Of a DNA stretch of 64,000 nt, positions 50,843 to 58,544 are shown one piece after another. Position 1 is the first letter of the stretch. Each line of letters starts with the position of its first letter. Source of the DNA: Acidimicrobiaceae bacterium (GTDB lineage: Bacteria; Actinomycetota; Acidimicrobiia; Acidimicrobiales; Ilumatobacteraceae); NCBI GenBank assembly GCA_020637295.1, contig JACJWF010000007.1, positions 62,001-126,000 on the forward strand, read 5' to 3'. Below the pieces are notes generated by a model. The model did not search any database. It worked only from the letters and a program-made list of their open reading frames with translations, and was not told the origin of the DNA. A program made the translations under genes and the position numbers.

Positions 50843-51072
50843 GGGGCCACCGGGTCGGGCACGTTGCTCTTCGCCGTCTCGAACGTGGACATGAAGAACG
50901 CCGTCGCGGCCAGGGCCACCACGATCCCGACGGCCAGCCAGATCATCTTGGTGACGGCCTCGTCGATCCCGTCCTCCGCCCGCCGGTCCGTCCACGCGGC
51001 GCGCAGCCGGTGGCCGATCGTGCCGTAGGCGACCTGCAGCCAGACGGCCAGCGGGAGCAGTTGTTCGTTCAT
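50839..51072 (-). CDS. Small Flp-pilin-like membrane protein
   Basis: A 77-residue protein with AEDGIDEAVTKMIWLAVGIVVALAATAFF: a Gly-Ile junction, acidic residues and one helix, in the usual position of the major Flp pilin. Typical Flp has Glu-Tyr near +5, which is missing here, so the pilin call is tentative. It has its own good ribosome-binding site (AAGGAGAA) after an 87-base gap, which fits the need for high expression. Confidence 0.6.
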   Translation of the reverse strand: MNEQLLPLAVWLQVAYGTIGHRLRAAWTDRRAEDGIDEAVTKMIWLAVGIVVALAATAFFMSTFETAKSNVPDPVAP

Positions 51073-51159
51073 GAGTGGTTCTCCTTGGGTGGTGTGACGC
51101 GGTGAGGTGAGGGTTGGTGCGGACCGTGGGTTGGGGGGTGTGGTGGACGTGGTGCACGG

Positions 51160-52077
51160 CTAGCCCCCGAACGCGTCGGTGATGCGCAGGGCCAGCGGGT
51201 AGGCGAGAAAGACGATGGTGGTGACCACGAAGCCGATCGTCGGGCCGGACAGGTTGGCGTTGGCCCGGTCGGCCTCGCGCTCCAGGTCGTCCAGCGCGGC
51301 GGCGCGCATGCCGGTGGCGATGGTGGCTGCCGTCTCGGCGATGGAGACCCCGTGCACGCCCTGGCGCTCCACCGAGGCGGCCAATTCCTCCAACTCGCGG
51401 AGCCCGTACTGCGCACCGAGGTCGCCCAGCGCTTCCCACACCGGAACACCGCGCTGCGGCGCAGCAGCCAGCGCGCTGTGCAGCCGTTCGAACGCCGGCC
51501 CACCACCGATCGCCAGCGCGAAGCGGATGGCCCCTTCCACGCTGAGGTCCGTGGTGAGCCCCACGGCGACGAGTTGGACGAACTCGGAGGCAGCCCGGCG
51601 CATCTCCTTGCGCTGGCGGTCGATGCGCGACCGCACGTCCTGCAGCGCAAGCGCGGCGAGGGCCGCCGACGCGACGACCGCCAGCACCAGCCACACGGGC
51701 GACAGCGGCACACCGCCGATCACGGACAGGCTGGCCAGCCCGGCGGTGGTGGCGAACAGACCCAGCCCGGCGGCCACCACCACGCGGGTGACGACGTCCG
51801 CGGGCGTCAGGCCGGCGAGTTGCAGCCCGGGGCCGAAGCGCCGCCCCGCCCAGGCCCCGGCCGCGCTGTGGCCGACCGCCGCGTGCCAGCGTGCCGCGGG
51901 CGAGGAGTGACCGGGGCGGACGACGGGAGTGGCCGGCCCGCCCACCGGCCCGCCACCGCCCATCCGCCGGTGTGCGGCGGCGACGGAGCGCGGCGCCCGG
52001 CGCAGGCCGACGCGCACGCTGCCGGCCGCACCGGCGACGAGCAGCCCGGCGACGGCACCCACCTGGAGCGGGTTCAT
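51160..52077 (-). CDS. tadC: TadC-like type II/IV secretion inner-membrane protein
   Basis: A 305-residue protein with a T2SSF domain: VQLVAVGLTTDLSVEGAIRFAL, then LEELAASVERQGVHGVSIAETAATIATGMR. Membrane helices lie near the N-terminus, at about 90-135 and at the C-terminus (GFVVTTIVFLAYPLALRITDAF). It forms the platform of the Tad pilus with TadB, whose gene it overlaps by 4 bases. Confidence 0.86.
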   Translation of the reverse strand: MNPLQVGAVAGLLVAGAAGSVRVGLRRAPRSVAAAHRRMGGGGPVGGPATPVVRPGHSSPAARWHAAVGHSAAGAWAGRRFGPGLQLAGLTPADVVTRVVVAAGLGLFATTAGLASLSVIGGVPLSPVWLVLAVVASAALAALALQDVRSRIDRQRKEMRRAASEFVQLVAVGLTTDLSVEGAIRFALAIGGGPAFERLHSALAAAPQRGVPVWEALGDLGAQYGLRELEELAASVERQGVHGVSIAETAATIATGMRAAALDDLEREADRANANLSGPTIGFVVTTIVFLAYPLALRITDAFGG

Positions 52078-52958
52078 CCGGCCACCCCGGCCACCCCGGC
52101 CACCTCGTGACGCACCCGCGCCGGCAGGTCGTACCGGCACAGCGACCGCAGCCAGAGCACACACCCGAACCACAGGCCGAGTGGCAGCAGCAGCACGACC
52201 TGCCCGGTGGCGGTGGAGTACGGCGCCAGCAGGTCGCCGGCGAAGAAGCGGAGGTAGGCGATGAGCCCGGCACCGATGACGACCAGGCGCTTCATGCTGG
52301 CCTGGTACACGGCGCGCGTGCGGTCCACCCGCTCGCGGGCGCGCACCTCGTCGCGTGCGGCTTCGGCCAGCGCCTGCACCGTGCCGAAGAGGCGACCGGC
52401 GCCCGTGGCGCCGCTGACCACCAGACGGATGGCGGCGATTGCCGCGTCGGCGGTGGGATGGGCCAGGTCGTCGGCCAGGTCGCTGAGCGCGTCCTCGACG
52501 CGGAAGCCCTGCCGCCGGCGCTGAAGGAAGGTGGCCAGCGCGTCGGCGATCGCAGCGGGAGGGCGTGTGGCCACCTGCTCGAGGGCCTGCTCGGCACCGA
52601 TCGACGATGCCCGCAGCAGGTCGCGGAGGTCCTCCAGCCACTTGGCGATGCCCTCCAACCGGCGGCGCTCCTCGTCGGCGCGGCGATCGTGGACAAGGGT
52701 GTCCCACCACAGCGCCAGCACCGCCGCGAGCAGTCCGAGGAGTACCCAGCGGGTGGCCAGCAGGACCAGCACGAAGGTGGCTGCGGCGGCTGCCGGGCGG
52801 CCGCCGCCGGCGACGTGCAGCACCGAGCGCGTGGATGCCCCCGCCGGCCCTCGCCGCCGGCCCAGCCGGCTGGCCGCCGGAGGGCGGACGGCCAGCACGG
52901 CGCAGGCGGCGGCGAGGGAGAGCAGGAGGCTGGTGAGCAACGCGGTGGAGGCCGCCAT
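52074..52958 (-). CDS. tadB: TadB-like type II/IV secretion inner-membrane protein
   Basis: A 294-residue protein. Helices at the N-terminus and at about 55-85 precede the T2SSF domain (IAKWLEDLRDLLRASSIGAEQALEQ, then IRLVVSGATGAGRLFGTVQALAEAARDE). C-terminal helices (LVVIGAGLIAYLRFFAGD and VVLLLPLGLWFGCVLWLRSL) follow. It is the platform partner of TadC. It starts 2 bases after the TadA stop region and belongs to the same operon. Confidence 0.87.
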   Translation of the reverse strand: MAASTALLTSLLLSLAAACAVLAVRPPAASRLGRRRGPAGASTRSVLHVAGGGRPAAAAATFVLVLLATRWVLLGLLAAVLALWWDTLVHDRRADEERRRLEGIAKWLEDLRDLLRASSIGAEQALEQVATRPPAAIADALATFLQRRRQGFRVEDALSDLADDLAHPTADAAIAAIRLVVSGATGAGRLFGTVQALAEAARDEVRARERVDRTRAVYQASMKRLVVIGAGLIAYLRFFAGDLLAPYSTATGQVVLLLPLGLWFGCVLWLRSLCRYDLPARVRHEVAGVAGVAG

Positions 52959-52959
52959 C

Positions 52960-54294
52960 TCAGCCCACCTCCTGGCGCAGCCTGCCGAGCTCCGGCGCGG
53001 CGAAGCCGTGCCACGAACGGGTGTCGAACGCGGGGTCGGCGGCCCGCAACCGGTCGAGCATCGCCCGCTGCGGGCCGTCCAGCGCCCTGGCCGGGCCCAG
53101 AGGGTCCGCCGCCACGCTGCCGAACAGCCGGTGGAGCACGAAGCGGGCGCCGTCTTCCTCCACCGACGGCGCCACCACCTCGGTGACCCGACGGCCGCTG
53201 ACGTTGTCGCCGTCGACGTGCACCATCAGGTCGACGCTGCGGTACACCTGCCAGCGGGCCATCCGCAGGTCCACGCCGCTGTGGTAGGCGATGAGCTCGG
53301 CCAGGCGTTCCAGGCCGTCCTTGGCCGACCCGCCGTGGACGGTGGCCATCGCCCCCTGGCCGATCGACATGGCCTGCACCAGGGCGGAGCCCTCGGCGCC
53401 GCGGATCTCGCCGACGACGATCCAGTCGGCGCGCGTGCGCACCGCCGGCGTCATCATGTCGTGGCAGGTGATGCCCGTACCGCTGCTGGTGGTGGGGATG
53501 CGGGCCTGGTAGGCGTGCACGTACGGGTGGGTGCCGAGGTGGTGGAGGTTCAGCTCGAAGTCGGTCTCGATCGTGACGATCACCTGCTGCGGGTCGGTGG
53601 CCCTGGCGAGTGCCCGCAGCATGGTGGTCTTGCCGCTGCCCATCCGGCCGCACACGACGATGTTGAGGTGGGCGGCCACCGCTGTGCGCATGAGGTCGCC
53701 GGCCGCCGGCGGCAGCATGCCCCGCTGGGTGAGGTCCGCCAGCGACGCGGTGTGCAGCGCGGCGCGGCGCACCGTCACCAGCGGGCGCTGCACCACGTCG
53801 TACCCCTCGCCGTGGAAACGCACGCCGGGCTCCAGCTCCAGGTCGACGAAGGGGTGCTCGCGGTTGAACGGGCGGTGGCGGGCGCTGGCCGTGGCGTAGA
53901 TGATCCGCTCCAGGTCGCGTGGGCGGCGCACCAGGGGCGGCAGGTGGTGATGGGTGCCGTCGGAGCGGTCGACGCGCACGGGGTCGGCGCCGAACACCAG
54001 CACGTCGGTGACCAGGGGATCGCGCAGGACGTTCAGCAGGCGCGGCAGGCCGAACAGCTCGGAGATGACGAGGTCCACCAGCGTGGCCTGCTCGTCGCGG
54101 GTGAGCGGAGCGAGGCGGCCGGCGATGCGCTGCTGGTCCAACTCGGGCAGCACCGCGCTGTCCAGCACGTCACGCGTGATCTCCTCGCGCAACTCTCGCT
54201 CCGCCGGTGTCTCGTCGGCCACCGGCACCGGGAGGCGGTCGCCCCACTGGCGGCGCACGTCGGCGGCCAACTGGTCGAGGTCGTCGTCGTTCAT
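52960..54294 (-). CDS. tadA: TadA/CpaF-type secretion ATPase
   Basis: A 444-residue ATPase that powers pilus assembly. The N-terminal domain has VTDVLVFGADPVRVDRSDG and FNREHPFVDLELEPGVRFHG. Walker A is VVCGRMGSGKTTMLRALAR (about residue 215). IVTIETDFELNL is the Asp box, GEIRGAEGSALVQAMSIG the Walker B-like motif and GAMATVHGGSA the His box. An ATG at 54294 overlapping the CpaE-like stop by 4 bases is the start; an upstream extension is not family-like. Confidence 0.92.
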   Translation of the reverse strand: MNDDDLDQLAADVRRQWGDRLPVPVADETPAERELREEITRDVLDSAVLPELDQQRIAGRLAPLTRDEQATLVDLVISELFGLPRLLNVLRDPLVTDVLVFGADPVRVDRSDGTHHHLPPLVRRPRDLERIIYATASARHRPFNREHPFVDLELEPGVRFHGEGYDVVQRPLVTVRRAALHTASLADLTQRGMLPPAAGDLMRTAVAAHLNIVVCGRMGSGKTTMLRALARATDPQQVIVTIETDFELNLHHLGTHPYVHAYQARIPTTSSGTGITCHDMMTPAVRTRADWIVVGEIRGAEGSALVQAMSIGQGAMATVHGGSAKDGLERLAELIAYHSGVDLRMARWQVYRSVDLMVHVDGDNVSGRRVTEVVAPSVEEDGARFVLHRLFGSVAADPLGPARALDGPQRAMLDRLRAADPAFDTRSWHGFAAPELGRLRQEVG

Positions 54295-55046
54295 GCTGCG
54301 CTCCTGGCCACTCGTGCGGCCAGTTGCTGGACCGCGCCCATCAGCGGGCTGCGCCGCAGCCGCCGGTCGGCCCTGGCCGCGCCTCGATGGACGGCGTCGA
54401 CCGTGGCCGGCTCCCACGGCAGCCAGCCACCCCACCCGCCGCCGAACTCCGCCGCCAGCGACGAGCGTGGGAAGGCGACACCGGCCGGTTGGGCGACGGC
54501 GACGACGGTGGTGACGCCTGACGGCAGACCGGGGTCAGCCGGTGCGACCCGGCCGCCAGCGGCCAGCCACTCGTGCGTGCCGACGACGGCGGCCACTTCG
54601 GGGGCGGTGACCACGATCACGGCATCGGCGGCGAGCAGCACGGGCCAGGTGGGCGAACCGGCACGCATCCGGCCGACGTCCACCACGACGGGTGCGCCGA
54701 GGTCGGCAAGTGCCGTGACCCACGGCAGCCGGGGCTGATGGCAGGCGTGGGCGCGGAACGGGTCCACCGGGCTGGTGACGATGCGCACCTCACCCACGCC
54801 GGCGGTGAGGGGCGCAGCGGCGTCGCCGAATGCCGCGCCGGCCGAGGTTCGGGCGGTCGGAAAGGCGACACGATCCAGTGCCCCGACTGTGCCGGCCGGC
54901 AGGTCCAGCCGGCCGGCCAGCGAGCCCCCCGCCGGGTCGGCCTCGATCAGCCACGCCCCTGCCGGGTCGCCGGCCAACTCCACCGCGAGGAGGAGTGCCG
55001 TGGTGGTGGCGCCCACACCCCGCCAGGCGGTGACGGCGATGATCAT
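54291..55046 (-). CDS. CpaE/TadZ-like MinD-superfamily protein
   Basis: A 251-residue P-loop protein of the MinD/ParA superfamily. The N-terminal loop reads WRGVGATTTALLLAVEL: a deviant Walker A without the usual first Lys, as in several TadZ/CpaE proteins. WLIEADPAGGSLAGRLDL is the A' or switch region and VVVDVGRMRAGSPTWPVLL follows. It would place the pilus at a cell site. The receiver-like N-terminal domain of TadZ is absent. Overlaps both neighbours by 4 bases. Confidence 0.8.
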   Translation of the reverse strand: MIIAVTAWRGVGATTTALLLAVELAGDPAGAWLIEADPAGGSLAGRLDLPAGTVGALDRVAFPTARTSAGAAFGDAAAPLTAGVGEVRIVTSPVDPFRAHACHQPRLPWVTALADLGAPVVVDVGRMRAGSPTWPVLLAADAVIVVTAPEVAAVVGTHEWLAAGGRVAPADPGLPSGVTTVVAVAQPAGVAFPRSSLAAEFGGGWGGWLPWEPATVDAVHRGAARADRRLRRSPLMGAVQQLAARVARSAA

Positions 55047-55636
55047 GACGTGCCACCATCCGCCGCTCGGCCGATGAGGACCAGTTGGCCGCCGGCGGCC
55101 AGTTGGGCCAGCGTCACGGCCTGGGCCTCCGGCACCGCCAGTGTGAACACGGCGTCGTCGCCGGCAAGCGCCCGGACGTCCAGCACCCGCACCGGCACGG
55201 GTGGGGTGGGGTCGCCGGGATCCAGCGGCGCGGCCTGGGCGGTGTCGCCCCGGGCGAGGCCACCCGGGTACCGGCCCACGGTGAGGACGGCGCCGATCCG
55301 TTGCTCGCCGGCGGCCAACTCCGGAGCGTCACGCCACATGCCGACCTGCACCAGCGTGCCCGGTGCCAGGTCCATCGCCGCCACCTTGCCCACGAGCCGC
55401 TCCAGCGACGTGTCCGGCACCAGGCCGGTGACCCCGCCGTCCACCGCGACCGAGGCGATCGCCAGGTCGCTGCGCTCGATCACCGTGCCGGCCTCGACCG
55501 TGCCGGCTACCACGACGACCGGCACCCGCTCGGCGGCCCGCCCGACTGCCCACGCCACCAGCACACCGGCCAACACCACCAGCGCGGCGGCGAGCGCCAG
55601 CCATTGGGTGCGCACTCTCGTTCGGCCGCTCACCAT
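55043..55636 (-). CDS. SAF-domain protein, CpaB/RcpC-like
   Basis: A 197-residue protein with one N-terminal membrane helix (ALAAALVVLAGVLVAWAVG) and a SAF domain (VPVVVVAGTVEAGTVIERSDLAI, then VGKVAAMDLAPGTLVQVGM). CpaB/RcpC proteins with this layout sit at the outer side of Tad machines and may modulate secretin or wall contact. A GTG at 55633 would give an exact GTGA overlap with the prepilin peptidase stop; ATG 55636 is taken. Confidence 0.82.
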   Translation of the reverse strand: MVSGRTRVRTQWLALAAALVVLAGVLVAWAVGRAAERVPVVVVAGTVEAGTVIERSDLAIASVAVDGGVTGLVPDTSLERLVGKVAAMDLAPGTLVQVGMWRDAPELAAGEQRIGAVLTVGRYPGGLARGDTAQAAPLDPGDPTPPVPVRVLDVRALAGDDAVFTLAVPEAQAVTLAQLAAGGQLVLIGRAADGGTS

Positions 55637-56283
55637 GCACCTCCGGCTGCCCATCCGGCGCCGGCCGCGGCGGTAGCCACCGCCCAGCCGGCCCACAGGG
55701 ACGGGCCGAGTGGCAACCGCGTTCGCCGGGTGAGGAGCCCGGTGGCGGCAGCCGCGATGGCTGCGACGGCGATGGCGAGCGGCGCAGCGGCGAGTGCCGA
55801 CGTCCCGCACGAGGCGCCCACGACGGCGGCCAGCTTGACGTCGCCCAGCCCGACGCCGCGGCTGAGGTGCACGACCAGCATCGCCGCTCCGGCGATGAGC
55901 CCACCGAGGAGTGCCGGGCCGATCCGCCCGCCACGGGGTGCTGCCAGCGCACCCACCACCGCCAACGCGCCTGCCAGCGCGGTGAGCGAGTTGGGCAGCC
56001 GGTGCTCGTGAGCGTCCACCAGCGCCGCGGCGGCGATGACGGTGCCCGTTGCCGTGAGCGCAGTGCCCGCGAGGGCGGCGGCGGGGCTGGGATGGCCGAT
56101 GGCAGCGGTGGATGCGGCCAGCAGCGGGCAGGTGGCAAGCGCCCCGGCGAACCATCGGCGCCGGCCCGGTGGCGCGGCGTGCCACGCCCGCCCCCATCTC
56201 ACCGCCAGCGGCACGAACCCGGCGACCTCCGGGCCGCCTGTGAACGCGCCGCGAACCCCGCCCGTGACACCGCCGCTGACCAT
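55630..56283 (-). CDS. Type IV prepilin peptidase (A24 family)
   Basis: A 217-residue polytopic aspartyl peptidase. The two catalytic Asp motifs are visible: ALVDAHEHRLPN and VGLGDVKLAAVVG (GxGD). It lacks the N-terminal methylase domain of PilD, as expected of Tad-type TadV. It would cut the pilin-like and TadE-like leader peptides encoded downstream. First gene of the leftward Tad operon; ATG 56283 is chosen over an upstream Ser-rich extension. Confidence 0.87.
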   Translation of the reverse strand: MVSGGVTGGVRGAFTGGPEVAGFVPLAVRWGRAWHAAPPGRRRWFAGALATCPLLAASTAAIGHPSPAAALAGTALTATGTVIAAAALVDAHEHRLPNSLTALAGALAVVGALAAPRGGRIGPALLGGLIAGAAMLVVHLSRGVGLGDVKLAAVVGASCGTSALAAAPLAIAVAAIAAAATGLLTRRTRLPLGPSLWAGWAVATAAAGAGWAAGGAW

Positions 56284-56493
56284 CCGCACACTCCGATCCT
56301 CCGATCGACCATCCGCCGGCCGACTCGTCGTCGGCCGGGAGACGTCCGAGCAAGATGACGATGACGTCGAATTGGCCGGTTTGCTCATTTCTTGCCGATT
56401 CATCACCTACTGATGCACACCGAACGTGGCCGGTTCGGCAAGATCCGTTGCCTGCCCTCCCGCATCGGGCTCGCACCTCTACGCTTCCGGGGC

Positions 56494-57558
56494 GTGCGGA
56501 CGGTTCGTCGAGTCGTGGCTTCGGGGCTGGTTGCGCTGCTGGCCGTGGTGGTGCCGGGCCCGCTCGCATCCAGTGCCGCCGCCGAACTGCCGGAGATGGC
56601 GCCGTGCGTCGCCGATGCCGAACTGGTGGTGGGCAGCGCCGGCGGCAGCGTCGTCTGCGTGCAGTGGACCCTCATGTGGCTGGGCTACTTCCACGGCCTG
56701 GTGGACGGCGACTACGGGCAGGACACGTTCGAGGCCGTGATCGCCTACCAGCAGGCCGAGGGGCTGCGGGCCAACGGCCACAGCGATGACCACACGCTCA
56801 CCGCCATGGGCATCTACTCCGGGGTGGACAACGCCCCGGCGCCACCCTGCCTGGCGGATGCGCCGGTGAACCCCGGCGACCGTGGCGCCTCCACCGAGTG
56901 CGTGCAGCAGACCCTGGCGACGCTCGGCTACTTCAGCGGCACGGTGGACGGCGCGTACGGCCGCAGCACCCAGGACGCGGTGAAGGCGTACCAGTTGAAG
57001 AACCCGCCGCTCACCGCCGACGGCGTGGCGGGCACCCAGACCCTGGCGGCGCTGGGGGTGTGGAGCGGCTTCACCCGCGGTGACGCCGGCGATGCCATCG
57101 AGCTGAACTGGTTCCCCGCGCCCATGCAGGCGGAACCCAACTGGCGGGTCAGCCAGGGCATCCCCTACTACAACGGCCGGCGGGCGTGCTCCAAGGCCGA
57201 CGCGGACATCATCGCCCGGGAGTTCGCCAAGGACGGGGCGGACAACTCCACCCAGCAGTTCTTCATCTACATCGCCTCCCGCGAGGGCAGTTGCAACTAC
57301 CAGGCGGTCAACTACAACGTGGCCACCAAGGACGACAGCCACTGCACGTTCCAGCTCAACGCGATGGCGGGGATGTTCCAACCCAACGCCGAGCTCGGCC
57401 GCCGTGGCTGGAACCCGGAGAACGTGAAGGCCAGCATGCAGAACTGCGCCGACGCGGCCAGCGACCTCTGGGTGTTCTGCGCCCGTGGCCCGTGGACGCC
57501 GCCGTACTCGTGCACCCCGCCGTGGGAGGGCGACCTCGGCCCGGAGGGTGACGCCTGA
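56494..57558 (+). CDS. Secreted protein with two peptidoglycan-binding domains and a lysozyme-like C-terminus
   Basis: A 354-residue secreted protein. GTG start, a signal peptide of about 30 residues ending SSAAAE, then two PG_binding_1 repeats (VQWTLMWLGYFHGLVDGDYG at about 50-100 and VQQTLATLGYFSGTVDGAYG at about 135-195). The C-terminal domain of about 110 residues has FFIYIASREGSCNYQAVNYN, in which the Glu is a candidate catalytic acid, and several Cys. It resembles transglycosylase or resuscitation-type folds. It would bind or cut cell wall glycan. Divergent from the Tad operon, whose pilus must cross that wall. Confidence 0.8.
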   Translation: MRTVRRVVASGLVALLAVVVPGPLASSAAAELPEMAPCVADAELVVGSAGGSVVCVQWTLMWLGYFHGLVDGDYGQDTFEAVIAYQQAEGLRANGHSDDHTLTAMGIYSGVDNAPAPPCLADAPVNPGDRGASTECVQQTLATLGYFSGTVDGAYGRSTQDAVKAYQLKNPPLTADGVAGTQTLAALGVWSGFTRGDAGDAIELNWFPAPMQAEPNWRVSQGIPYYNGRRACSKADADIIAREFAKDGADNSTQQFFIYIASREGSCNYQAVNYNVATKDDSHCTFQLNAMAGMFQPNAELGRRGWNPENVKASMQNCADAASDLWVFCARGPWTPPYSCTPPWEGDLGPEGDA

Positions 57559-57646
57559 CGCGCCCGCGGCCGCCCGGCGGGCGCGGCCATCTGCGCTGTT
57601 CACCGTGACGATCCCGGGGCCGGGGCGCTAACCTCTCTGGCGCACT

Positions 57647-57737
57647 GGAGAGGTGCCGGAGTCTGGTCGATCGGACCGCACTGCTAATGCGGGGACCACC
57701 TTCAAGTGGTCCGTGGGTTCAAATCCCACCCTCTCCG
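57647..57737 (+). tRNA. tRNA-Ser (anticodon GCT)
   Basis: Acceptor stem GGAGAGG/CCTCTCC. Anticodon arm CCGCA-CTGCTAA-TGCGG with anticodon GCT. A long variable arm (GACCACC TTCAA GTGGTC) is typical of serine tRNA. T arm GTGGG-TTCAAAT-CCCAC. CCA is not encoded (CCG follows the discriminator), so it must be added. Confidence 0.96.
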
Positions 57738-57742
57738 CCGCA

Positions 57743-57760
57743 CGATGTCGAGAGACATCG
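57743..57760 (+). other. Small hairpin after tRNA-Ser
   Basis: CGATGTC, loop GAGA, GACATCG: a 7-bp stem six bases after the tRNA end. It may guide 3' processing of the precursor. Confidence 0.5.
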
Positions 57761-57762
57761 GC

Positions 57763-57793
57763 ACGGCCCGAACCCTGCTGGGGTTCGGGCCGT
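57763..57793 (+). terminator. Terminator of tRNA-Ser
   Basis: ACGGCCCGAACCC, loop TGCTG, GGGTTCGGGCCGT: a perfect 13-bp stem followed by TGTGCGTTTT. It ends the tRNA transcript before the convergent TetR gene. Confidence 0.85.
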
Positions 57794-57822
57794 TGTGCGT
57801 TTTCGGGCCCGGGTGGCGCTGC

Positions 57823-58434
57823 TCAGGGCGCCGTCGCCGCCCCGGCGCGCACACCGGCCATGAAGCTGGCCAGCGACGCGTCGGCGAGGTGCTCGGTGAT
57901 CGGCACCTCGCCGCTCACCAGCGCGAACACGATCGGCCCCACCAGCAGGGCGGTGGCCTGGTTGCGGTCCAGGTCCGGGCCGAACAGGCCTTCCCGCTGG
58001 CCGCGAGTGAACAGCTCGTGGGAGACCTTGCGCTCCATCGCCTCCCGGCGCTGCTCGATGGCGCCCATCGTCGGCTCGTAGGACTTCAGCGCCATCAGCG
58101 CCGGCATCAGCCGAGCCCACTTCGGGTCGGCGAACTGGCGCACCAGATCGTGCAGGAAGTGGCGCATCGCCGCCTCGAAGCCCAGCTCGGCCGGTGGCGG
58201 CGCGGGGAGAGGCGTGCAGTGGTCGAACACGTCGCCGACCAGGTCGTCGCGGGTGGCCCAGTGCCGGTAGATGGTGCTGCGGGCCACGCCCGAGCGGGCC
58301 ACCACGGCGTCGACCGTCAGTGCCGTCGGCCCGCTCTCGACGAGGATCGCCGTGGCCGCGTCCAGCACCGTCGCCCGGCTGCGGGCGACGCGTGGGTCCA
58401 TCCCGGGCTCGGGGGACGGTGCGGTCGGTGACAT
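57823..58434 (-). CDS. TetR/AcrR-family regulator of the adjacent exporter
   Basis: A 203-residue regulator. Its HTH is in the N-terminal part (RSRATVLDAATAILVESGPTA, then AVVARSGVARSTIYRHW), and the C-terminal ligand domain is variable. Possible ATG starts are 58467, 58434 and 58401; the middle one is taken. The divergent DHA2-type exporter and the dyad at 58471-58494 make exporter repression its likely role, with induction by a toxic compound. Confidence 0.88.
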   Translation of the reverse strand: MSPTAPSPEPGMDPRVARSRATVLDAATAILVESGPTALTVDAVVARSGVARSTIYRHWATRDDLVGDVFDHCTPLPAPPPAELGFEAAMRHFLHDLVRQFADPKWARLMPALMALKSYEPTMGAIEQRREAMERKVSHELFTRGQREGLFGPDLDRNQATALLVGPIVFALVSGEVPITEHLADASLASFMAGVRAGAATAP

Positions 58435-58470
58435 GTGTCGCAGGGTATCGGGGTGGTGCGGCGACATGAA

Positions 58471-58494
58471 ACAGTACGATACTGTCTCGTACTG
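58471..58494. promoter_or_regulatory. Nested palindromes, candidate TetR operator
   Basis: ACAGTA-CGA-TACTGT (58471-58485) is a perfect 6-3-6 palindrome. CAGTACGA (58472-58479) and TCGTACTG (58487-58494) form a second perfect inverted repeat with a 7-base spacer. Overlapping sites like this can seat two repressor dimers. Located between the divergent regulator and exporter genes. Confidence 0.75.
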
Positions 58495-58544
58495 GTTCTG
58501 CGGAACCCGTCAAGCCCACGCCCCCGACTACCGAAGAGGCTGAC

